A DNA stretch of 64,000 nucleotides from Ruegeria sediminis (GTDB lineage: Bacteria; Pseudomonadota; Alphaproteobacteria; Rhodobacterales; Rhodobacteraceae): the NCBI RefSeq assembly GCF_005938215.1, contig NZ_VCPD01000001.1:1-64000 (forward strand), given 5' to 3'. Made by a program: the position numbers and the translations under genes. This document shows positions 8,765 through 18,606 of this stretch, piece after piece (the stretch's first letter is position 1; each line of letters begins with the position of its first letter). Under the pieces are notes generated by a model. That model did not search any database. It was given only the letters and a program-made list of their open reading frames with translations, and was not told where the DNA came from.

Positions 8765-9409
8765 ATGGTGAAACCGGCCTTCTCACACGTCACGCAATGG
8801 GTGTTCGATCTGGACAACACCCTGTATCCGCCACACATGCGCCTGTTCGACCAGATCGAGGTGCTGATGACGGAATACGTCATGCGCGCGCTCGGCGTGG
8901 ACAAGACCCGGGCGGACCACCTGCGGTCGCACTATTGGCGGCAATACGGCACCACGCTCGCCGGGCTGATGGCCGAGCATGACGTGGACCCGGAGCCCTA
9001 CCTGCATTCGGTGCACCAGGTGGACATGACCCACATGGAGCCCGACGCCGAACTGGCCGCGCATATCCGCGCCCTGCCCGGCCGCCGCATCGTCTATACC
9101 AACGGCAGCGCGCCCTATGCCGAAAGGGTTCTCGAGGCGCGCGGGCTGAACGGACTCTTCGACGCGGTCTATGGCGTCGAACATGCCGGGTATCGCCCCA
9201 AGCCCGAGCGGGTGGCCTTCGAGGCGATCTTTCTGCACGACGGGATCGACGCGAAACGGGCGGCCATGTTCGAGGACGATCCCCGCAACCTCGCGGCGCC
9301 GCACGAGATGGGCATGCGCACCGTTCATGTCGCGCCCGAGCGCCACGACGCCGAGCACATCCACCACCACACCGACGACCTGACCGGTTTCCTGGGCCGC
9401 CTCGTCTGA
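8765..9409 (+). CDS. HAD-superfamily pyrimidine 5'-nucleotidase
   Basis: A 214-residue HAD hydrolase. Motif I is VFDLDNTLYPP (nucleophile Asp near residue 15), motif II is VYTNGSAPYAERV, and motif IV is FEDDPRNL. The DLDNTLYPP form and the compact helical cap are characteristic of the SDT1/pyrimidine 5'-nucleotidase group, which dephosphorylates UMP/CMP-type nucleotides. The C-terminus is His-rich (HHHTDDL). It is divergent from the GntR gene with about 100 bases between them. Substrate specificity is inferred from the family only. Confidence 0.85.
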   Translation: MVKPAFSHVTQWVFDLDNTLYPPHMRLFDQIEVLMTEYVMRALGVDKTRADHLRSHYWRQYGTTLAGLMAEHDVDPEPYLHSVHQVDMTHMEPDAELAAHIRALPGRRIVYTNGSAPYAERVLEARGLNGLFDAVYGVEHAGYRPKPERVAFEAIFLHDGIDAKRAAMFEDDPRNLAAPHEMGMRTVHVAPERHDAEHIHHHTDDLTGFLGRLV

Positions 9410-9495
9410 ACGGCAAAACTGCGACGATCTGCGCCTGCCCGCCGCGCCCTCGCGCACCTATATGCCCGGCAGCGACGAACAGAACGGAGAAACCC

Positions 9496-9744
9496 ATGAC
9501 CGCGTTGGAAATGCCCCGCCGCCTGCCCTTCTGGCAGCGCCTTGTCTTTGCCGTGCCCCTGTTTGGCTGGATGGCCCGTGACGTGGCCTATGGCGACCCC
9601 GACAACCTGTGGTACGCCCTGATCGCGGTCGTCAGCATGTGGGGCTGTTCCCTGCTGCTGTTCGGCCTGCCCGGGCTCTACCTCCCGGCGCTGGCCATGG
9701 TGCCGGTGATGTTCCTGCTGCTCATCCTGATTTCGCGCGGATGA
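9496..9744 (+). CDS. Small conserved membrane protein of unknown function
   Basis: An 82-residue protein with a basic N-terminus (PRRLPFWQRLVF) and three hydrophobic segments, ending in a run of Leu/Val/Ile and SRG. The ATG is preceded by ACGGAGAAACCC, a good ribosome binding site. It sits between a HAD nucleotidase and a UbiH-type monooxygenase on the same strand. I recognise no named domain; codon use is like the neighbours, so it is probably a real, conserved gene. Confidence 0.7.
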   Translation: MTALEMPRRLPFWQRLVFAVPLFGWMARDVAYGDPDNLWYALIAVVSMWGCSLLLFGLPGLYLPALAMVPVMFLLLILISRG

Positions 9745-9818
9745 CTTGCGGGACAGGATGTCACTTGGTGCGCAAGGCGGTTCGCCCGTAGGCTCGGACC
9801 GGTACGGAGGCATAAGCC

Positions 9819-11015
9819 ATGAAAGACAGCTGTAACATCCTGGTTTCCGGCGGCGGCATCGCCGGGCTGACTGCGGCGGCGGCCTTCGGCGCGGCCGGCT
9901 TCGACGTCGTTTGCGTCGATCCGGCGCCGCCCGTGACCGAGCGCGACGCCGAAGGCTCGGACCTGCGCACAACCGCCTTCCTGCAACCGGCGCGCGGGCT
10001 GCTCGAGCAATGCGGGCTGTGGGCGCGGCTGGCCGAACATGCCGCCCCGCTGCAGATCATGCGCATCGTCGATGCCGGCGGCGAGGTGCCCGAACCCCGC
10101 GTCGTGCGCGATTTCAACGCCGCCGACATCTCGGAACAGCCGTTCGGGTGGAACCTGCCCAACTGGCTGCTCCGGCGCGAGATGGTGGCACGTCTGGCCG
10201 AACTGCCCAACGTGGATTTCCGCCCCGGCACGGCCACGACCGGCCTGTTCACCCGCACCGCCGAGGCGCGCGTGGGCCTGAGCGACGGCAGCCGCATCCG
10301 CTGCAAGCTGGTGATCGCCGCGGACGGGCGCAACTCGCCCATGCGCGAGGCGGCGGGGATCGGCGTTCACACCACGCGCTACGGGCAAAAGGCGCTGGCC
10401 TTCGCGGTCACTCATCCGATCGCCCATGACAACGTCTCGACCGAAATCCACCGCTCGGGCGGCCCCTGCACCCTGGTTCCGCTGCCCGACTGGCAGGGCT
10501 CGCCCTCGTCGGCGGTTGTGTGGATGGAACGCGGGCCGCGCGCCGTGGAGCTTTTGAACATGGACGCCGGGGCTTTCGAGGCGGCCATGACCGAACGGTC
10601 CTGCGGATTGTTCGGGCCGCTCAAGCTGGCCTCGCGCCGGACCATCTGGCCGATCATCAGCCAATCCGCCGAACGCCTGTCGGGCGAGCGCATCGCGCTG
10701 ATGGCCGAGGCGGCGCATGTGGTGCCGCCCATCGGCGCGCAGGGGCTGAACATGTCGCTGGGCGATCTGAGGACGCTGTTGGAGCTTGCGCAGGCCCGCC
10801 CCGACGGGCTTGGCGACGCGGCGATGCTGGACGCCTATCACAAGGCGCGGCACACCGAGATCGAGCTGCGCGTCAGGGGGATCGACCTGTTGAACCGCGC
10901 CTCGATGGTCGAAGCACGCCCCTTGCGGGACGCGCGGGCGATGGGGCTGAGCGCGCTCTATTCACTCGCCCCGGTGCGAAAGACGCTGATGCAGATGGGC
11001 CTCGGCGTCCGCTGA
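9819..11015 (+). CDS. UbiH/UbiF/COQ6 family FAD-dependent monooxygenase
   Basis: A 398-residue flavoprotein hydroxylase of the ubiquinone-biosynthesis type. The dinucleotide-binding motif is SGGGIAGLTAAAAFGAAGF at the N-terminus, the second FAD motif is CKLVIAADGRNSPMREAAG, and the third is MAEAAHVVPPIGAQGLNMS, where Glu-Ala replaces the more usual Gly-Asp before AAH. Members hydroxylate the ring of ubiquinone precursors at the membrane. Which ring position is modified cannot be told from the sequence. The gene converges on the aminotransferase gene. Confidence 0.88.
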   Translation: MKDSCNILVSGGGIAGLTAAAAFGAAGFDVVCVDPAPPVTERDAEGSDLRTTAFLQPARGLLEQCGLWARLAEHAAPLQIMRIVDAGGEVPEPRVVRDFNAADISEQPFGWNLPNWLLRREMVARLAELPNVDFRPGTATTGLFTRTAEARVGLSDGSRIRCKLVIAADGRNSPMREAAGIGVHTTRYGQKALAFAVTHPIAHDNVSTEIHRSGGPCTLVPLPDWQGSPSSAVVWMERGPRAVELLNMDAGAFEAAMTERSCGLFGPLKLASRRTIWPIISQSAERLSGERIALMAEAAHVVPPIGAQGLNMSLGDLRTLLELAQARPDGLGDAAMLDAYHKARHTEIELRVRGIDLLNRASMVEARPLRDARAMGLSALYSLAPVRKTLMQMGLGVR

Positions 11016-11030
11016 GGCCCAACCCGCGGC

Positions 11031-12158
11031 TCAAAGCACCTGATCCAGAACCCGTTTCAGGCGCGCGATCGTTCCGTCCACGTCATACAGCTTGTCGAGC
11101 CCGAACAGCCCCAGCCGGAAGGTGCTGAACCCTTCGGGCTCGTCGCATTGCAGCGGCACGCCCGCCGCGATCTGCATGCCCTGCGCGGCGAATTTCTTGC
11201 CGTTCTGGATTTCGGGATCCGAGGTATAGCTGACCACCACGCCCGGCGCCCCGAATCCTTCGGCGGCGACCGACACCACGCCCTTGTCCTTGAGCATGGC
11301 CCGCACCCCGTTGCCCAGCGCCCATTGCGCCTCGCGCAGCCTTGCGAAGCCATAGTCGCGGGTTTCGGCCATGGTGTCCCGGAACGCGCGCAGCGCATCG
11401 GTGGGCATGGTGGCGTGATAGGCATGGCCGCCGTTCTCGTAGGCCTGCATGATCTGCCGCCATTTCTTCAAATCGATGGCGAAACTGTCCGACGTCGTCT
11501 CATCCAGACGCTTTTCCGCCCGCTCGGACAGCATCACCAGGCCGGCGCAGGGCGAGGCGCTCCAACCTTTCTGCGGGGCCGAAATCAGGACATCGACGCC
11601 GGTGGCCTTCATGTCCACCCAGACGCAGCCCGAGGCGATGCAGTCCAGCACCATCAGCGCGCCGACCTCATGCGCCGCCGCGGCCATTGCCGAGATGTAG
11701 TCGTCGGGCAGAATCACCCCGGCGGCGGTTTCGACATGCGGGGCAAAGACGACATCGGGGCGCTGTTCGCGGATCGCGGCCACCACCTCGTCGATCGGGG
11801 CCGGGGCGAACGGCGACGGGGTGGCATTGCCGGTCTGGCGCGCCTTCATCACCGTGGCGCCGGAGGTCAGGCCGCCGGTCTCGAAGATCTGGCTCCAGCG
11901 ATACGAGAACCAGCCGTTGCGAACCACCAGCACATTCGCGCCGCGGGCGAACTGGCGCGCCACCGCTTCCATGCCATAGGTTCCGCCGCCGGGAATCACC
12001 GCCACGCCGTCGGCATTGTAAACCTCGCGGAGCATGGCCGAGATGTCGCGCATCACCTGCTGGAAGGCCGCGGACATGTGATTGAGCGAACGATCGGTGA
12101 AAACGACCGAGAATTCTTCAAGGCCGCCGGGATCGACGGTTTCAAGCAATGCAGGCAT
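11031..12158 (-). CDS. Class V aminotransferase, alanine/serine-glyoxylate type
   Basis: A 375-residue PLP enzyme. The pyrophosphate-cradle motif GGGTYGMEAVARQF (about residues 56-70), the Asp of VLDCIASGCVW and the PLP-lysine motif ISAPQKGWSASP (about 190-200) are in the order expected for alanine/serine-glyoxylate aminotransferases. These enzymes transfer amino groups to glyoxylate or related oxo acids. It is divergent from a UTRA-domain GntR gene across 235 bases, so that regulator is the likely controller. The true donor is unresolved. Confidence 0.85.
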   Translation of the reverse strand: MPALLETVDPGGLEEFSVVFTDRSLNHMSAAFQQVMRDISAMLREVYNADGVAVIPGGGTYGMEAVARQFARGANVLVVRNGWFSYRWSQIFETGGLTSGATVMKARQTGNATPSPFAPAPIDEVVAAIREQRPDVVFAPHVETAAGVILPDDYISAMAAAAHEVGALMVLDCIASGCVWVDMKATGVDVLISAPQKGWSASPCAGLVMLSERAEKRLDETTSDSFAIDLKKWRQIMQAYENGGHAYHATMPTDALRAFRDTMAETRDYGFARLREAQWALGNGVRAMLKDKGVVSVAAEGFGAPGVVVSYTSDPEIQNGKKFAAQGMQIAAGVPLQCDEPEGFSTFRLGLFGLDKLYDVDGTIARLKRVLDQVL

Positions 12159-12393
12159 GGTCAGTCCTTTCTGTCAGGTCCCCGACTTTCTGAACTTACC
12201 CGGCGAATTGGTAAAGCTGCAAATCGACAAAAGCCGGCGGTGCGTCGGCGCCAGCCCCGGCCGGTCAGGGAAGATTCGGGTTTGTTAACCACAACTTGCA
12301 GAATTGACGCCAACCAGTGTCACGGAAGCTTTACACTCAGGCGTGTTTCTGAGCAGATAGACACATCCAAAGCAAGAAAGGACGGACCAGCCC

Positions 12394-13095
12394 GTGACAT
12401 CACAAAAGCGAATGAGCTTTCAGGTTGTTCGTGACGAAGTGAAACGGCGGATCGAAAGCCGCATCTGGCCCCAGGGATCCGTGCTGCCGACCGAAACCCA
12501 GCTTGCCGAGGAATTCAAATGCGCCCGCGCCACCGTGAACAGGGCGCTGCGCGAACTGGCGGACCAGGGTTTCGTCGAGCGCAAACGAAAAAGCGGAACC
12601 CGGGTCAAGATGGCCCCGTCCAAGCAGGCGCGGCTGGAAATCTCCCTCGCCCGCCACACGGTCGAAGCGCAGAACGCGACCTACCGCTATGCCCTGGTCG
12701 AACGCAATGTCGTCCTCAGCCCGGGCTGGCTGGCCTCGCAGCTCAACGTGTCCTCGCATACCCGCATCCTGCATGTCCTTTGCATGCACTACGCGGACAA
12801 CCGGCCCTTTCAGCTTGAGGAACGCTGGATCAACATCGAGGTCGTTCCGGACATCGAGGAGGCCGATCTGAGCCGGTCCGGCCCGCATGAATGGCTGCTG
12901 AACGCGGCGCCCTTCACCGATGCCGAGGTGGCGTTTTTCGCCATCGCCGCGGACGGGCGCCTGGCCGAGTTCCTGGGCACGACCCCGGGCATCCCCCTGC
13001 TGCAGACCGAGCGCACGACATGGCTGCACCAGCAGCCCGTGACCTTCGCCCGCATGACGCACCACCCCGGCTATCGGATCCGGACCAAGTACTGA
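12394..13095 (+). CDS. GntR family regulator with UTRA (HutC-type) domain
   Basis: A 233-residue regulator. The winged helix spans about residues 8-70 with LAEEFKCARATVNRALREL, and the UTRA effector domain follows with LHVLCMHYADNRPFQLEERW and LQTERTTWLHQQPVTFARM, both hallmarks of the HutC/UTRA subfamily. The frame starts with GTG; an ATG six codons later (12412) is an alternative because neither has a well-spaced SD. Divergence from the aminotransferase gene suggests it controls that gene. The effector is unknown. Confidence 0.85.
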   Translation: MTSQKRMSFQVVRDEVKRRIESRIWPQGSVLPTETQLAEEFKCARATVNRALRELADQGFVERKRKSGTRVKMAPSKQARLEISLARHTVEAQNATYRYALVERNVVLSPGWLASQLNVSSHTRILHVLCMHYADNRPFQLEERWINIEVVPDIEEADLSRSGPHEWLLNAAPFTDAEVAFFAIAADGRLAEFLGTTPGIPLLQTERTTWLHQQPVTFARMTHHPGYRIRTKY

Positions 13096-13101
13096 ACCCG
13101 G

Positions 13102-13560
13102 TCAGCCGATCGGCCCCGGCAGGCGTTCCTCGCTGAGCAGCACGTTCGCCTCGACCTCGCCCGCGCCCGGCAACGTCATGATCCGACGCCTCAGAATGCG
13201 CTCGAAATCCGGCAGATCCCGCGCCACGACCCGCAGACGATAGTCGTAGAGCCCCAGAACGTGTTCCACGGTCTGCACCTCGGGAATGGCGCTGACCGCG
13301 CGCTCGAAATCCTCGAGGCTGACCTGCCCCTTGCGCGCCAGCTTGACGCCCAGAAAGACGGTGACGCCAAAGCCCAACGCCTCGGCGTTCAGACGCAAGC
13401 GCCTGCCCTTTATGATGCCGGCCTGTTCCAGCCGCCGGATGCGCCGCCAGGTGGCCGGCTGCGAAAGCCCGAACCGCCGCCCCAAGGCGCCCGCGCTCTG
13501 CGTCGCATCCTGCGCCAACGCCCGCAGCAGCTTGCGGTCCAGATCATCCAGTTCGGTCAT
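13102..13560 (-). CDS. Lrp/AsnC family regulator (downstream copy)
   Basis: A 152-residue regulator with the N-terminal helix-turn-helix LDDLDRKLLRALAQDATQSAGALGRRFGLSQPATWRRIRRLE, here seen over residues 3-45, and a C-terminal RAM domain with VFLGVKLARKG and VLGLYDYRLRVVARDL. Lrp proteins form octamers that respond to amino acids. It overlaps the stop of the upstream Lrp gene by four bases (ATGA at 13557-13560), so the two are translationally coupled and may form mixed oligomers. It converges on the GntR/UTRA gene. Confidence 0.9.
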   Translation of the reverse strand: MTELDDLDRKLLRALAQDATQSAGALGRRFGLSQPATWRRIRRLEQAGIIKGRRLRLNAEALGFGVTVFLGVKLARKGQVSLEDFERAVSAIPEVQTVEHVLGLYDYRLRVVARDLPDFERILRRRIMTLPGAGEVEANVLLSEERLPGPIG

Positions 13561-14012
13561 ACCGGCAGAACCTCGTCCCGCTTGACCCGCGCGATATGCA
13601 TCAGGGCTTCGATATCGGCGATGTGCGGCAGGGTCAGGATGCGGTCGCGGTAGACCTGCTGATAATGGGGCATGTCCCGTGCGATCACCGACAGCCGCAC
13701 GTCCACCCGGCCCAGAAAGGTCTGGATCTCGGTCACCTCGGGCACCTGGCGCGCGGCGGCGGTGAACTCGTCAAAGGCCCGCGCCTGAGTCTTGTCGAGC
13801 GTCACCCGCAACGACACCTCGACGGCATAGCCCAGTGCCGCCCAGTCGATCACCGCCTCCTGCCCCTGGATGATCCCGGCCGCCTGCATCTTTTCGACCC
13901 GCCGCCAGCAGACGCCGGCGCTGATCCGGCACCGCTCGGCCAGTTCGGCGGTGGACAGGCTGGGCTCGGCCTGGAAATGGCGCAGAATGCGCCGGTCTAT
14001 GTCGTCGAGCAT
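13557..14012 (-). CDS. Lrp/AsnC family regulator (upstream copy)
   Basis: A 151-residue regulator with MLDDIDRRILRHFQ at the start, an AsnC-type helix-turn-helix (AELAERCRISAGVCWRRVEKM) and a RAM domain (LRVTLDKTQARAFDEF, FLGRVDVRLSVIARDM). The open frame extends further upstream; I chose ATG 14012 because it gives the usual family N-terminus, with ATG 14027 as an alternative. It is divergent from ilvC, 131 bases away, which makes branched-chain amino-acid synthesis a likely target, by analogy with Lrp control elsewhere. Confidence 0.88.
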   Translation of the reverse strand: MLDDIDRRILRHFQAEPSLSTAELAERCRISAGVCWRRVEKMQAAGIIQGQEAVIDWAALGYAVEVSLRVTLDKTQARAFDEFTAAARQVPEVTEIQTFLGRVDVRLSVIARDMPHYQQVYRDRILTLPHIADIEALMHIARVKRDEVLPV

Positions 14013-14014
14013 GA

Positions 14015-15166
<1,152 letters not shown>

Positions 15167-15188
15167 TCCCATCGGGAATATCACCGCG

Positions 15189-15213
15189 AAAGGGCGCCCC
15201 ATGGGCGCCCTTT
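15189..15213 (+). terminator. Rho-independent terminator of ilvC
   Basis: Arms AAAGGGCGCCC (15189-15199) and GGGCGCCCTTT (15203-15213) form an 11-bp perfect stem with a CAT loop, ending in TTTCT. It begins 23 bases after the ilvC stop. Confidence 0.85.
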
Positions 15214-15296
15214 CTGATTGCCGGGCACGCAGCGTTCCGCGTTGACGCCGCTGCCTTGACCCTGTTCAGTTGCGCCGCATTTCCCTGCGAGGCCCG

Positions 15297-16217
15297 ATGG
15301 ATCAACAACCGGACATCACGGCAAAAAGCTGGCTCATGGTGGCGGCGCTGGGCTTCGTCTGGGGCGGCACGTTCCTGATAATCGAACTGGTCCTGGAAAA
15401 CATGACGCCGTTCTGGCTGGCGGCCTTCCGGATCGGCTTCGGCGCCCTGCTCAGTTGCGCGGTGTGGCAGCTGATGGGCGGGCGGCTGTTCGTCCGGCCG
15501 CCGTCGCGCAGCGCCCTGACCTCTCTGACCGTGATCGCCCTGTTCAGTTCGGCGGTGCCGTTCGCGCTGATCTCGTGGGGGCAGCAATACGTCACCTCGG
15601 GCTTCACCGGCGTCTCCATGGCCTCGGTCGCGCTGATGGTGCTGCCCCTCGCGCATTTCCTTGTGCCGGGAGAACGCATGACCCTGCGCCGCGCCACGGG
15701 GTTTGTGATCGGCTTCGCGGGCGTGTCGCTTTTGATCGGATCGCAGGCCTTCGAAAGCTCGGGCGAGGTGCGCGAGTTGCCGGGACGCATCGCCTGCCTG
15801 TCGGCCGCCGCCTGCTATGCCCTGACATCGGTGCTGATGCGCCGCCTGCCGCCCGTCGATCCCATCGGGCTGTCTTCGGTCCTGCTGCTGATCGGAGCAT
15901 CCGCCGCCATTCCGGCAGCCTGGGCGGTAGAGGGTCCACCGCCGCTTCCCGATCACCGCACCCTGTTCCTGGTCGCCTTCCTGGGCCTGGTGCCCACCGC
16001 AGCCGCCAACCTTTTGCGCGTGACGGTGGTGCGCACGGCCGGCCCTGTCTTCATGAGCCTGACGAACTACCAGGTGCCTGTCTGGTCCGTGGTTCTGGGG
16101 GCCGTGTTCCTGGGCGAGCCGCTGCCGCCCGCCCTGCTCTGGGCGCTGCTCTTGATCCTCGGCGGCGTCGGCCTCAGCCAGTATGGCGCGCTCAGACGGC
16201 TGTTTGGCCGGTCCTGA
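15297..16217 (+). CDS. EamA/DMT superfamily transporter
   Basis: A 306-residue inner-membrane protein with about ten hydrophobic segments in two EamA repeats. WLMVAALGFVWGGTFLIIEL and FWLAAFRIGFGALLS mark the first repeat; GLVPTAAANLLRVTVVRT and WSVVLGAVFLGEPLPP mark the second, the latter being the conserved end of helix nine in drug/metabolite exporters. The substrate is unknown. I use ATG 15297, with GAGG just upstream, rather than the TTG nine codons earlier. It converges on glmM. Confidence 0.85.
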   Translation: MDQQPDITAKSWLMVAALGFVWGGTFLIIELVLENMTPFWLAAFRIGFGALLSCAVWQLMGGRLFVRPPSRSALTSLTVIALFSSAVPFALISWGQQYVTSGFTGVSMASVALMVLPLAHFLVPGERMTLRRATGFVIGFAGVSLLIGSQAFESSGEVRELPGRIACLSAAACYALTSVLMRRLPPVDPIGLSSVLLLIGASAAIPAAWAVEGPPPLPDHRTLFLVAFLGLVPTAAANLLRVTVVRTAGPVFMSLTNYQVPVWSVVLGAVFLGEPLPPALLWALLLILGGVGLSQYGALRRLFGRS

Positions 16218-16224
16218 CCGGGGC

Positions 16225-17571
16225 TCAGGCCGAAACCGCGCCCATGACCGCGCCGACCACCGAATCGACGGTGCGTTCCAGCAGGCCTTCGTCCTCGCAT
16301 TCCGCCATCACGCGGATCAGCGGCTCGGTTCCCGACTTGCGGATCAGCAGTCGGCCCTTGCCGTTCAATGCGCTTTCGGCATCCGCGATCGCACGCTTCA
16401 CTTCTTGCAGGTCCAGCGGGTCCTGCCCGGCATCGAAACGCACGTTCTTCAGCAATTGCGGCACGGGGTCGAACTGCCGCGCCAGATCCGAGGCCGGTCG
16501 GCCGGACAGCACCATCTCGGCCAGGAAATGCAGCCCCGCCATCAGCCCGTCCCCGGTGGTGGCATAGTCGCTCATCACGATATGGCCCGACTGTTCGCCG
16601 CCAAGGTTGTAGCCGCCTTCGCGCATCCGTTCGACCACGTAGCGGTCTCCGACCGCGGTGCGCTCCAGCCGCAGACCGCTACCGGCCAGGTGCCGTTCCA
16701 GCCCGAGATTCGACATGACCGTCGCCACCAGCGCGCCGCCCTTGAGCTGCCCCTCGGCGGCCCAGCGCGAGGCCAGCAGCGCCATCAGCTGATCGCCATC
16801 CGCCACCGCGCCGGTTTCGTCGATCATCACGACCCGGTCCGCATCGCCGTCAAGGCAGATGCCCACATGTGCGCCATGCGCGACCACGGTCTCGGCCGCC
16901 ACCAGCGGCTGAGTCGAGCCGCAGCCCAGGTTGATGTTCTTGCCGTCGGGCGACACGCCGACGGGAATCACATCCGCGCCAAGCTCCCACAGCACTTCGG
17001 GCGCGGTCCGGTGCGCCGCGCCGTTGGCGCAGTCGATCACCACCTTCAGCCCGTCCAGCCGCAGGTCGCGCGGGAGCGAAGACTTGACCCGCTCACCATA
17101 GCGGAACCGGGCGTCGTCGACGCGCCGCGCACGCCCGATATTCTGCGCCTGCGCCGGTCGGACGCCTTCTTCGATCAGCTTTTCGATCTCGATCTCGGCC
17201 TGATCCGACAGCTTGTAGCCGTCCGGACCGAAGAACTTGATGCCGTTGTCCTCGGCCGGGTTGTGGCTGGCCGAGATCATCACCCCCAGGTCGGCCCGCA
17301 TCGAACGGGTCATCAGCCCCACGGCGGGCGTGGGCACCGGCCCCAGCAGCAGCACGTTCATGCCGGTCGAGGTCAGCCCCGCCGTCAGCGCGTTTTCGAA
17401 CATGTAGCCGGACAGGCGCGTGTCCTTGCCGATCACCACCCGGTGCGCGCCCGACGAATCCCTGCGGAAGTACCGCCCCACGGCGGCGCCGATGCGCAGG
17501 GCCATCTCGGCGGTCATCGGATGGGTGTTGGCGGTTCCCCGCACCCCGTCGGTTCCGAATAGTTTGCGCAT
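16225..17571 (-). CDS. glmM: Phosphoglucosamine mutase
   Basis: A 448-residue enzyme converting glucosamine-6-phosphate to glucosamine-1-phosphate for UDP-GlcNAc, and hence peptidoglycan and lipid A. It begins [18 protein letters not shown], carries the phosphoserine loop [20 protein letters not shown] (about residue 100), the Mg-binding [12 protein letters not shown] (about 245) and the phosphate-binding [14 protein letters not shown] near the end. Length and motif order are those of the family. It is the last gene of folB-folP-glmM, 36 bases after folP. Confidence 0.96.
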   Translation of the reverse strand: MRKLFGTDGVRGTANTHPMTAEMALRIGAAVGRYFRRDSSGAHRVVIGKDTRLSGYMFENALTAGLTSTGMNVLLLGPVPTPAVGLMTRSMRADLGVMISASHNPAEDNGIKFFGPDGYKLSDQAEIEIEKLIEEGVRPAQAQNIGRARRVDDARFRYGERVKSSLPRDLRLDGLKVVIDCANGAAHRTAPEVLWELGADVIPVGVSPDGKNINLGCGSTQPLVAAETVVAHGAHVGICLDGDADRVVMIDETGAVADGDQLMALLASRWAAEGQLKGGALVATVMSNLGLERHLAGSGLRLERTAVGDRYVVERMREGGYNLGGEQSGHIVMSDYATTGDGLMAGLHFLAEMVLSGRPASDLARQFDPVPQLLKNVRFDAGQDPLDLQEVKRAIADAESALNGKGRLLIRKSGTEPLIRVMAECEDEGLLERTVDSVVGAVMGAVSA

Positions 17572-17607
17572 GACTGACTCTCCAATGGGTATCCGGCGCG
17601 TCAGGAC

Positions 17608-18606
17608 TTAGCGGACAGCGGACCACAGGCGCAAGGCCTGCGATGTTTCCTTGACGTCATGCACGCGAATGATCTGCACCCCTTGGGCAATTCCCGCCAG
17701 CGCCACGGCGATCGAGCCCGGTGCTCGGGCATCGGCGCGCGGCTCCTTGCCGATCCGGCCGATGAAACCCTTGCGCGACACGCCCAGCAGGATCGGGCAG
17801 CCCAGCCCGTGAAACAGACTGATGTTGCGCAACAGCGTCAGGTTGTGCTCTTCGGATTTTCCGAAACCGATGCCGGGATCGACAACGATTCCGGACCGGT
17901 CCAGTCCATGACCCTCCAGAACGCCGATCTGCCGCTCGAGGAAGTCGTAGACGTCCAGCAGGACGTTTTCATACTGCGGGTCGTCCTGCATGGTGGCGGG
18001 GTCGCCCTGCATGTGCATCACGCAGACCGGCACCTGCGCCCCGGCGCAGAACGACGCCAGCGCGTCGTCATAGGTGAAACCCGAGACGTCATTCACCAGC
18101 CCCGCCCCGGCAAGAAGCGCAGCCTCGGCCACGGCGGACTTGCGGGTGTCGATCGAGACGACGGCCCCGGTTTCCGTGCGGATCGCCTCGATCAGCGGAA
18201 CCGTTCGGGCAGTTTCTTCATCCTCGGGAACGGTCGGCGCACCGGGGCGCGTCGACTCGCCGCCGATATCCAGGATCGCCGCGCCGTGCGACACCATCTC
18301 AACGGCCGCGGCGCGGGCGGCGTCCACCGAATTATGCCTTCCGCCGTCCGAAAAACTGTCCGGCGTGGCGTTGAGGATGCCCATGATCTGCGGCCGGTCC
18401 ATCGCCACCCCGGCGACGGGCGCGCGAGGGGCGGTCAGCCGGTGCAGCGCCGCATCGGGAAGATCGCCCGCCGCAACCACCAGCGGCGCAGCGTCGCGCG
18501 ACAGCACTTCGGCATGGGTGAACCACAGGCCGGTGCCGGCCAGCGCCACCGCGCCTTCAGGCCGGGCGGGGCCGTTCTGAACCAGCGGGCGGCAGTAGTC
18601 CGTCAC
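17608..18606 (-). CDS. folP: Dihydropteroate synthase
   Basis: A 332-residue enzyme that condenses p-aminobenzoate with dihydropterin pyrophosphate in folate synthesis, the target of sulfonamides. Signature one is IMGILNATPDSFSDGGRHN (about residue 75) and signature two is LDIGGESTRPGAPTVPEDEE; VVDPGIGFGKSEEHN follows. About 70 residues precede the TIM barrel, longer than in E. coli. The frame is open further upstream inside folB, but the GTG at 18606 overlaps the folB stop by four bases (GTGA), the coupling expected in this operon. Confidence 0.93.
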   Translation of the reverse strand: MTDYCRPLVQNGPARPEGAVALAGTGLWFTHAEVLSRDAAPLVVAAGDLPDAALHRLTAPRAPVAGVAMDRPQIMGILNATPDSFSDGGRHNSVDAARAAAVEMVSHGAAILDIGGESTRPGAPTVPEDEETARTVPLIEAIRTETGAVVSIDTRKSAVAEAALLAGAGLVNDVSGFTYDDALASFCAGAQVPVCVMHMQGDPATMQDDPQYENVLLDVYDFLERQIGVLEGHGLDRSGIVVDPGIGFGKSEEHNLTLLRNISLFHGLGCPILLGVSRKGFIGRIGKEPRADARAPGSIAVALAGIAQGVQIIRVHDVKETSQALRLWSAVR